From Acanthochlamys bracteata (taxonomy: Eukaryota > Streptophyta > Magnoliopsida > Pandanales > Velloziaceae), in the NCBI GenBank assembly GCA_019914995.1, contig CM034134.1, positions 2,684,145 to 2,748,144 of the forward strand: 64,000 nt of DNA, read 5' to 3'. Shown piece by piece: positions 55,716 through 64,000 of this stretch. Positions within the stretch are counted from its first letter, which is position 1; each line of letters begins with the position of its first letter. Below the pieces are notes generated by a model, which was given only the letters and a program-made list of their open reading frames with translations, had not been told where the DNA came from and made no database searches. A program made the translations under genes and the position numbers.

Positions 55716-56944
55716 GGATGGGGATGTGCACACCCATACTGTGCGCGCACACCCGCACACCCGTTGTGAACCGTCTGATCGTTTGATCAGACGGCTCACG
55801 CTAAATTCGGAAAAACGCTTCACCAGTGTTTTGAGGAAGGGCAAAACGCGTCTTTTCCACGCGTTTTCCTCCCGGCTGACATGCTAGGGTTGATTTTTCT
55901 TTCTTCCTCGCTCTGCAGCTCTCGCTCGATCTCGAGTCTCACTTCTCGCTCGTCTCCTTGCTGGTGCTCTCCCGCCGTTTCAAAACGGTTTTTTTCATTT
56001 TTTTCTTCTTCCTCTCTTTCTCAGTGTGCTCTCCGACGTTTTTTTTTCTTTCTTCAGGCGGCACGAGCGCTCGTGCCGATCGTTCGGGTTTCGCGGTCGA
56101 CCATGATCACCGGAATTCGAGCACGGGAATGATAAATTCTCTCCGTCTCCCTCCTATATTACTTCTACTAGCCTCAACTTCTGCCGCTCCGGCGATATTG
56201 ATGGTCCGGCTCCCCGTGGCAATCCGAGCCGCGGTAATTTAATTTTAAAAATATTTTTTATTTTCTTCATCCAATTGACGTTTTCTCCTTTGAATCCTTA
56301 TTTTTTTGAATTTTTTCTAAACTTCTTTTTTTTCTCCGAATTGGCAGCATCGGCTCACTAAGGCCAGTCGAAGACGATGGAAGGGGAGTTTGAAACTGCG
56401 ATAATAAAATGGTTTTTCTTCACATTGCGGTAAGTTGGTGAATTATTTTGTTCAGTTTTTCGATTTTTTTGGTGCCGATTTTGTTCGATTTTAGTATAGT
56501 TTCATGGGATGATGATCTTTGGCCTTTTTTTTTGTTATTGGACAGAGCAGAGCTCCTACATCGAATGGTTCCGCAATGTAGCCAGGAAGGGCTGCGGCCT
56601 ATTTTTTTGTTATTCTCTCGTTCTCCTCAGCTGCAGAGCTTGAATCAGGAGTTGCGATTGTTCTTCTGTGCTTGTAATCTCTTTGTCGTTGTGTTGTGAA
56701 TGAAGAAGATTGAAAATATTCATTTACATTCTTTCCTCAGTTTTTTTCTATCTTTTGTGTAACTGTGGTGAATGAAAAATTCTAAGTGAATGATTGAAAA
56801 TTTTTGATTGAAGTATTGAGCCAAATCTGTGAATTATTTCTTGCGGCTGAATTGTTGTGAATGAATGAGGAGTTGTTGTTAAATGAATGTGTTGTTTTAA
56901 AAAGCAGTGAACGAACGAACGAAGCTGCCGTGATGAATGAATTC
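55716..56944 (+). repeat. MULE 2 left terminal inverted repeat
   Basis: Contains GTTTGATCAGACGGCTCACG, CGCTTCACCAG.GTTTTGAGG and GCTGCAGAGCTTGAATCAGG, all found reversed in the right arm. It ends inside at GATGAATGAATTC. Confidence 0.9.
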
Positions 56945-57296
56945 TCAATCTATTGAGGTTTTATGGAAATTGGATGTTCTACTAATATAATCAATTAAGT
57001 GTTGGCACTAATTAATTTATTAGAAAATTTTTAAGCTTGTAGTAAACTAATTTAATCAATCTTATGCTCCCGTTTTAAAAAAAGAAATAAAACGGTATGG
57101 GCTTCATTTATTGCATGACATGCCAACGCGGGAGATAACCTTATTGGTGGGAGAACGAGAGCTCGTCTATGTTCTTCGGTTCTCTGTATTCCTTACTTTG
57201 CTCTCTGTTCTTCTTATTTCTCCATTCTTTGCTACTTCTTTTATTCATCTTTTTTTCATCACAAAATTTCTGTCTAAAATTTCAAACTCTAGCACC

Positions 57297-59834
57297 ATGG
57301 CACATGAGTTGAAAGGTATTTTTTCGTAAAGCATAAAATTCATCGCATTATGTTAACACACATTCAGATTTTTGTACAGCACCATGGCACTTTTTTAAAA
57401 TTTGTTGCTATTTTTCAGAAAATTCAGATTTTGAGCCCGGTTCTTCTATTCCAACTTCGAATTCGATAAATGAGAATGTCAAATCGCCGCGTGCAGAGAT
57501 GACATTTGGTAGCCTTGAAGAAGCGAAACAGTTCTATATAAATTATAAAAAAGCTAATGGATTCAGTGCGGTGACGCAAAGTACAAATAAAAGAGTTCAA
57601 GGCTCAGATGAAGTGACTACTTGCCAAATGACTTGTGATCGTTTTGGAAATCATAGGAGCCCATCCAAAACGAAGTACAGAACACGAGTCTGAACAAGAA
57701 GTAAAGAAGAGAAGCACGAGTACGGCGAAATGCGGATGTCCTGTAACAACGAGGGTTACAAAATAGGCAACTGGATTGTGGAAAGTTGTGACTTATATTA
57801 GTAAGCACAATCATGAACTAGTTAGCCCAGCAAAGAGGATGCTCATGCATGTTTGTAAAAGTATACCTCCTGCAGCTAGGTGCTTGATTGATTCATTTCG
57901 GGATGAAGGCCTATCCGTTAATAAAATTACAGATATACTTGACGGACCACAGAATGGTTTTAATGATAGAAATTGCTGGAACCATTTGTGCCGTTCGAAG
58001 GAGTACAAAAAATCTATCGGTGGGGATGCTACTGCAGTGCTTGATTTTCTAATAGGAAGAGCATTGAAGATCCGAATTTTTTTTATGCAATACAAATGGA
58101 TGACGAAGCAAGGGCTATTAATTTTTTCTGGGTAGATGGTCGGTCACGTATCTAGTATCAGTGTTTTGGTGATGTGATATTTTTTGACACCACTTACCGC
58201 AAAAATGTGTATGATATGCCATTTGCGCCATTCACTAGAGTTAACCACATATGCAGTCAATCTAGTTTGGTTGTGCTTTGCTTTTGGATGAAACAGAAGA
58301 ATCATTTCAGTGGCTTTTTGAGACATGGCTTGCAGTTATGGGGGGATGTGCTCCATCTTCTATCATTACAGATCAAGATAGAGCTATGACTGCAGCAATT
58401 GCGAAGGTATTCCCAAATACACGACATAGATTTTGTTTGTAGCATATTTTGAAAAAATTCGCCGAAAAGCTTTCACATGTTTATTTCAAGAAGTCAAAAT
58501 TTAAAAAAGATATCAAGTCGTGTATTCGGAAAACTTATATTCCTAACACTTTTGAAAAGAGGTGGGAGGAATTGATGTGTGCATATTAGTTGCAAAAAAA
58601 TGAATGGCTCCGAGGAATATACGAGATTCGACAAAAGTGGGCACCTGTTTATCACTTGAATATATTCTATGCAGGCACTAACACTACTGGACGTTCTGAA
58701 CGTATGAATGCTATATACAAAAAAAATTTTCAACCAACAACAACTCTTCGAGAATTTGTATTGAAGAACGATAAGTATTTGAGTAGAATGGTTGAAAAAG
58801 AAAAGAAAGAAGATTACATCAGCGAACACTAATCTCGTATTATTAATGGTAACTCACTTGTGTTGAAATGTGTTGCAAAAGTATATACAAGAAATGTGTA
58901 CGAAAGATTCAGAATAGAATTTGAAAAAGCTGAATCAGAGTACGCCCTTTATGACGATGAAAAGGTATTGATGGTTATACAACTTATATTTACAAGTCTC
59001 AAGTAGAAGGTGATCCACGTGAATGGAAGGTAAATTTTCGTCCATCAACAAAAGAAGGTAATTGTGAATGCAAACTTTTTGAATTTATGGGGATTCCTTA
59101 TGGACACCTCATAAAGGTTTTTCAAAGTCGGGATATAGAGATACCGAATCAGTTTATTCTTAAAAGGGACTAATAAATATAGAGGCGAAGTACGACGGTG
59201 GACCAGTAAAGGGCAATGAGAAGTCCGAGCTATTGAGAACAACACATCTCCAGATAATTTTCAATCAATTGATTTATGAAGCTATAGAAACAAATGAGGG
59301 ATATCAAATCATGTTGGAAGCATCAGAAAAATTGTCGCAACAGTTCAAAGAAATAAGGAAGATTGATGATAAGGATAAGATTCCAGTTGACACTTTAGGT
59401 ACTAATGATAGCTTATTAGCACCAATTGATGCCTCTCAAGTTTTACTTTTAAATCCCAATATCTTACAAACTAATGGAAGAAAAAAAAGAAAAAAATGTT
59501 TATAAGGGCAGCACTAGAATTAAAGGAAGTTTGAAGAAAGCTATTTCAAGAGGCAAAGCGAAAACTAGAAAAAAATGTGCTTACTGTAATAAGTACGGTG
59601 TTAAACATGACAAACGAAATTGTCCTGAAAATTTAAATAGAAAGAAAAAGACAAGTAAGTATTGTAATTTTCTTAATTTTGATTTCTAAAATACTTTATT
59701 TTTGAAAAGAAATTTAAAATTGACATATGTCTTCTTTTTCCTATTTGATAGTTCTTGGTGGAGATAATGAAGATAAAGACACAAGTGAAGATGAAGACAG
59801 TGTGGATGAACAGTTAGCTATTCATTTGGAGTAA
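57297..59834 (+). pseudogene. MULE 2 FAR1-like transposase gene, three exons, mutated
   Basis: Exon 1 57297-57315 (MAHELK), exon 2 57419-59654, exon 3 59752-59834 (ends ELAIHLE-like QLAIHLE). All introns are GT-AG and at the same places as in MULE 1. Domains: FAR1 DNA-binding region (FGSLEEAKQFYINYKKANGF; CQMTCDRFG; KCGCPVTTRV; ISKHNHEL); MULE transposase core with FFDTTYRKNVYDMPF (first Asp), SIITDQDRAMTAAIAKVF (second Asp), RHRFCL.HILKKFAEKLSH and GRSERMNAIYK (Glu); SWIM finger NCECKLFEFMGIPYGHLIKV, in which the third ligand Cys is Tyr; C-terminal knuckle CAYCNKYGVKHDKRNCP at about 59575-59625. Frameshifts (about 57665, 58130, 58260, 58975) and stops (for example Trp to TAG in FCLWHI) kill it. 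Of the two copies it is the fuller one. Confidence 0.87.
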
Positions 59835-60312
59835 AATGTTGAAGTGTTTATGTATCTATTTTTTTTTAATGAAAATTTTTAAAAAAATCGTCTTTGTTCG
59901 AAAAGTTTTGGAGATTATGCATGGCTTTTATTGAGAATGTATTACTAAATTCCAGTATAGTTTTCAATATAATGGATTGTATAAATCTACAAGTTGTTTT
60001 TAGAAGGAAAAAAAATTGAACATTTGCCGTCTGTTCGCTGTAGCAATCTGCTCTCTGTTCTCTATATACATATGCTCTCTGTTCCAAGAAGGAAAAAAAT
60101 TTGAACAAACAAGCTTAGTGCTTAGACAGACAAGCTCAGTGTCAACATTCACACTGCAAGTGAACATACAGACTCAGTGCAAACATTCACTCTGATTTTC
60201 ACAACACTTCATTCATTCAGCACATCATCATTCATTCACACTTAATAAAGCTCAACAGAACAGACACTCATTCAGTGCCTACATTCAATTTCAAGACGCT
60301 CATTCAGTGCCA
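59835..60312. other. MULE 2 3' interior, no gene
   Basis: Downstream of the transposase stop: repeated CTGCTCTCTGTTC words (60040-60085), then many CATTCATTC / CATTCACAC words approaching the right arm. No ORF of substance. Confidence 0.5.
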
Positions 60313-61546
60313 GAATTCATTCATCACAGCAGCTTTGTTCGTTCGTTCACTGCTTTTTAAAACAACACATTCATTCAACAACAACTCCTCATTCATTCAC
60401 AATAATTCAGCCGCGAAAAATAATTCACAGATTTGGCTCAATATTCAATCAAAAATTTTCATTCATTCACTTAGAATTTTTCATTCACCACAGTTGCATA
60501 AAAGATAGAAAAAACTGAGGAAAGAATGTAAATGAATATTTTCAATCTTCTTCGTTCACAACACAACGACAAAGAGATTACAAGCACAGAAGCACAATCG
60601 CAACTCCTGATTCAAGCTCTGCAGCTGAGGAGAACGAGAGAATAACAAAAAAATAGGCCGCAGCCCTTCCCGGCTACTTTGAGGGACCATTTGATGTAGG
60701 AGCTCTGCTCTGTCCAATAACACAAAAAAAAAGGCCAAAGATCATCATCCCATGCAACTATACTAAAAACGAACAAAATCGGCACCAAAAAAATCGAAAA
60801 ACTGAACAAAATAATTCACCAACTTACCGCAATGTGAAGAAAAACCATTTTGTTATCGCAGTTTCAAACTCCCCTTCCATCGTCTTCGACTGGACTCGGT
60901 GAGCCGATGCTGCTAATTCGGAGATAAAAAAGAAGTTTAGAAAAAATTCAAAAAAATAAGGATTCAAAGGAGAAACCGTCAATTGGAAGAAGAGAATAAA
61001 AAATATTTTTAAAATTAAATTACCGCGGCTCGGATTGCCATGGGGAGCCGGACTGTCAATATCATCGGAGCGGCAGAAGTTGAGGCTAGTTGAAGTAATG
61101 TAGGAGGGAGACGGAGAGAATTTATCATTCCCGTGCTCGAATTCCGGTGATCGTGGTCGACCGCGAAACCCTAACAATCGGCGCGAGCACTCGTGCCGCC
61201 TGAAGAAAGAAAAAAAAACGTCGGAGAGCACAACGAGAAAGAGAGGAAGAAGAAAAAAATGAAAAAAACCATTTTGAAATGGCGGGAGAGCACCGGCAAG
61301 GAGACGAGCGAGAGGCGAGACTCGAAATCAAGCGAGAGCTGCAGAGCGAGGAAGAAAGAAAAATGAGCCCTCGCGTGTGAGCTGGGAGGAAAAACGCGTG
61401 GAAAAAGACGCATTTTGCCCTTCCTCAAAACGCTGGTGAAGCGTTTTTCTTGGTTTAGCGTGAGCCGTCTGATCAAACGATCAAACGGTTCACAACGGGT
61501 GTGCGGGTGTGCGCGCACAGTGATGGGTGTGTGCACATCCCCATCC
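60313..61546 (-). repeat. MULE 2 right terminal inverted repeat
   Basis: Reverse complement of 55716-56944; 1234 bp versus 1229 bp. ORFs at 60824-61536 are the same sequence as the left-arm shadows and are not taken as genes. Confidence 0.9.
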
Positions 61547-61555
61547 TATATATAT

Positions 61556-61963
61556 ATGTTTGTGTGTGTGTGTGTATGTGTGTTTAACGAGACTTTTAAA
61601 CTTTCAAATGGTTGTCTTTGCATCTTTCTATTAATTGTCCAAATTCTTTGGTCATCCATCTTCTAAAAGATGTTTCAAATTACTTAACTGTTGGCCTTCT
61701 AACTTCTTGGTGATGGTTCATCTGTTTTGACCTTTGACAATTCCATATAAATATACATTTAATTTGTTACAGTCTTATGAATCACTTGCTAAGATTTAAT
61801 CTAATGCTTTACAATATATAACACGAATGAGGTCGTCACCGCCGGTTGCAAAGGAGAGAGAAGCAATGAAAAGACACTGTGCTCTCGCTAGGGTTTACAA
61901 CTGAACAGGAAACGCTTATATTGTGAGATAGCAGCGGTGGGAAGAAGCAGGCTGGAGGAAGAA
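61556..61963. other. Spacer with (GT)n and direct-repeat fragment
   Basis: A (GT)n tract at about 61557-61582. Bases 61670-61820 match repeat fragment D at 46375-46520 in the same orientation. Bases 61825-61960 are GC-richer and may be part of a gene leader, but nothing is recognised. Confidence 0.5.
61670..61820 (+). repeat. Direct-repeat fragment D, right copy
   Basis: Contains TAACTTCTTGGTGATGGTTC and TTTTGACCTTTGACAATTCC; direct relative of 46375-46520. Confidence 0.65.
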
Positions 61964-64000
61964 TGTCACGACCCAATCCGGCCATGACAGGCCTAAACTC
62001 TAGCCTATATAATACCAAGACTCAGTCTAGTCTAATAAGCCTGACCCAAAGCATCATAAACGATTCACTAAAATATTTTCAAATAAATAAAATTTCGGCA
62101 AAATCTTTTCTAAAACTTCAAGTGAAAAACTGTACCATAATAAATCGCTTGACAACGACAACAAATATAAACAAAACAACAAAAGTAATATCACTACCAA
62201 AACAACCAAGTAAAACATCTATTGGATAACGGTAGCCGCCCACACCTATTACATACCTAATATTTAAATTTACGAATCAATACAAAGCCAAAAATATATA
62301 AGAGTAATACATATCTTTAGAGAATAACACAGCCATCTATATGACAAAATGAACTATAAATGTGAGGATCTACTATCGACGCGCTATGCCACTACCGGTG
62401 ATGTATCTTGTCAACTCCGCTCGTCCATCTAATATTTAGAGGCCAAAGAAAGAAAAAAAAATTGAACCCAGTCTTAAGTGAGGTGAAAATAATATAATGC
62501 ATAATTTATGATTTCTAATGCATTACCTTAACTGTTTCGATCCTATTTGCTACATGCAGCAATGCAATAATTGATCAGAGCACGCCCTACCGGGTCCTAG
62601 GTCATCCCATACCAACCCCGTTCCCTACAAGGACAAATTCAGAGGGCTTGACATGCAACTAATGTAGTTTAAGAAATATCACACTAAATTACTCTGCAAT
62701 TATATTCATTAGGTGCCATGTACTTATAAAAACAAACAACATAGTTTATGTTCTTACAACGTGGCTTCTTAAATACATGAAATCCACCATGCACGATGCA
62801 CACTATGTCATTATATTCATACATGCATTGTGTTATCCAAACATATGTCTAACACTAGTTAGGGAATCAGAAAAATAAACATATAACATAAAGCGAGACT
62901 CAGTCTCCAACTCAATATACCAATCAGGGTACTCCTATCTCGACGAGGTACAACTACCCGGATGATCGAACTAGATGGGCCATGGTATCACCCCCACGCG
63001 TATGGGCTTAACAATAATATGGTCATAGGTGGGTGCCCGCCCCAGACCCACTGGGGTCCTGTATAATCCTTCAACTCGCTTGTCATCGTGAAGCGCGAGC
63101 ATCTATGCATTACGACAAGTAAGCTCATGCTGTTATAGTTTAATATAAATCATGTCTCTATGCATATATAGAGTTTCATAGTTTATTCAGCATGCTGAAG
63201 GATAATGGTCATGTAATAAAAAATAGTCATTCTCGATTTTACAGAACTACCATGTTTGCTATCATCATAGTTAACATTAAGCATGCTCAAGTGCACTATG
63301 CTTATATGCAACAACTCATATGACATATGTGATCATTAATGATATAGACATAATTGAATGGTAAAACCTTTAATTACCACATGCTACTAAGATTATATAC
63401 AAGCATGCCCCAAACATACAGCCATCATCTAGTATGAGGAATAATCATAAATAGATAGTGGCAAGATATGCCGACGTTCCAAAGCAGATGTTACCTGCGC
63501 CAGAAGCATACCATAAGCTAAGAAAGGAAAGGCACAATAACCCTCACCTATTTCTCCGTGATCACTTAGTCTACTGGTTACTCTAAGACAAGCAACTCGG
63601 CCCATGTTCCTCAGCAAAAAGCTATAACACACACGGGCACATCTATAACTTAATTGCGTTGAACGGAATGAATCTAACAATCATAATACATAGCACAATC
63701 CACTACAATCAAATCATCGTAGCAACAAAATATCATTCTAGAGTTTTATCCATTCCATGAATCATTTTAAATCCTTTCCACTACTCAAATATGCCAAGGA
63801 TTAGTAAGCTTACCGATTTAAACGAGACAATTGTACTCCAAGTAGCTTTGAATAATCGACAAATCACCAATTCCTCAACCTAGCAATCACCTAAGCGGGA
63901 ATAAATTAATTTTGCATCTAAACAGTAATGTCAAACGCACACTAACACACAGTTCAACTCACCTGCAACTGCGAAAAGCAAACAATCACCACTAAGTTAA
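61964..64000 (-). repeat. Partial Ty3/gypsy LTR related to gypsy A
   Basis: Starts TGTCACGACCC (gypsy A: TGTCACACCCC). It follows the gypsy A right LTR in order: CCCAGT.TTA.GTGAGGT..AAA and TTTCTAATGCATTA near 62470-62525 (28075-28130 in A); GTC.TCCCATACCAAC near 62607 (28210); ATGGTATCACCCCCACGCGT near 62983 (28615). It is diverged by many substitutions. The window ends before the LTR does, so the interior of the element, if present, lies outside. Confidence 0.75.

Larger units (their letters stand above)
55716..61546 (+). mobile_element. MULE 2: FAR1-type Mutator-like element, 5.83 kb
   Basis: The tips GGATGGGGATGTGCACA are inverted at 55716 and 61546. The arms 55716-56944 and 60313-61546 match throughout, about 1.23 kb each. 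Flanks TATATATAT at 55707-55715 and 61547-61555 fit the 9-bp duplication expected of Mutator elements, though they lie in (TA)n and are weak evidence. The interior has a complete-length but mutated FAR1-type transposase gene. Confidence 0.9.

Noticed and set aside
55881-56242. Overlapping plus-strand ORFs in the MULE 2 left arm, mirrored at 60824-61536
   Set aside because: Same sequence in both inverted arms; T/C-rich leader-like DNA giving F/S-rich peptides in several frames, with no motif.
57111-57329. 72-residue plus-strand ORF before the MULE 2 transposase
   Set aside because: It reads through the first intron; its F/L/S-rich sequence is the T/C-rich leader. The real start is taken as the ATG at 57297 because exon phase and MULE 1 agree.

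Overview
The window looks like gene-poor, transposon-packed nuclear DNA of a flowering plant, most likely a eudicot. It is AT-rich, has plant-specific gene families (GeBP/STOREKEEPER, R2R3-MYB), and is filled with plant lineages of Ty1/copia and Ty3/gypsy retrotransposons, FAR1-type Mutator (MULE) transposons, hAT-like and CACTA-like elements. I cannot name the species. All calls come from reading the sequence; no alignment or search was run.

Layout. 1-1085: 3' end and LTR of a copia element. 1757-2791 (-): the only clearly intact host gene, a GeBP-like transcription factor. 2800-16929: mostly AT-rich intergenic DNA holding two hAT-type MITEs (one with a perfect 8-bp target duplication), a Ty3/gypsy gag-protease relic (6330-7390), a broken small gene (about 11660-11894) and an R2R3-MYB fragment lying between hAT-like inverted ends (13526-14542).

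16930-30292 (-): Ty3/gypsy element A (Del/Tekay-like chromovirus) with long LTRs, tRNA-Met primer site, polypurine tract and a perfect AATAA target duplication. Its pol has a deletion removing the RT catalytic half. Its left LTR is split by copia copy 1 (17170-22856). 30298-41020 (-): an old gypsy element B whose RT is split by copia copy 2 (30892-39324, perfect CAATC target duplication). 41220-45830: a dispersed repeat in two direct copies around a CACTA-like non-autonomous element (about 41890-43375).

46869-61546: two FAR1-type MULEs side by side, both with unusually long terminal inverted repeats (about 1.6-1.8 kb and 1.2 kb) and matching three-exon, now broken, transposase genes. The first carries copia copy 3 (50396-53360) and palindrome-dense tandem repeats in both arms. 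61964-64000: part of another gypsy LTR related to that of element A.

The most interesting signal is the copia family. Copies 1 and 2 have gag and integrase, but where reverse transcriptase/RNase H should be they carry an unrelated ORF resembling the 'putative plant transposon protein' family. One copy fuses it in frame to integrase. No RT of this family occurs in the window, so these copies must have moved with enzymes supplied in trans, or lost RT by deletion next to an env-like third ORF. Other points of note are the MYB capture, the palindrome arrays and the MULE pair.
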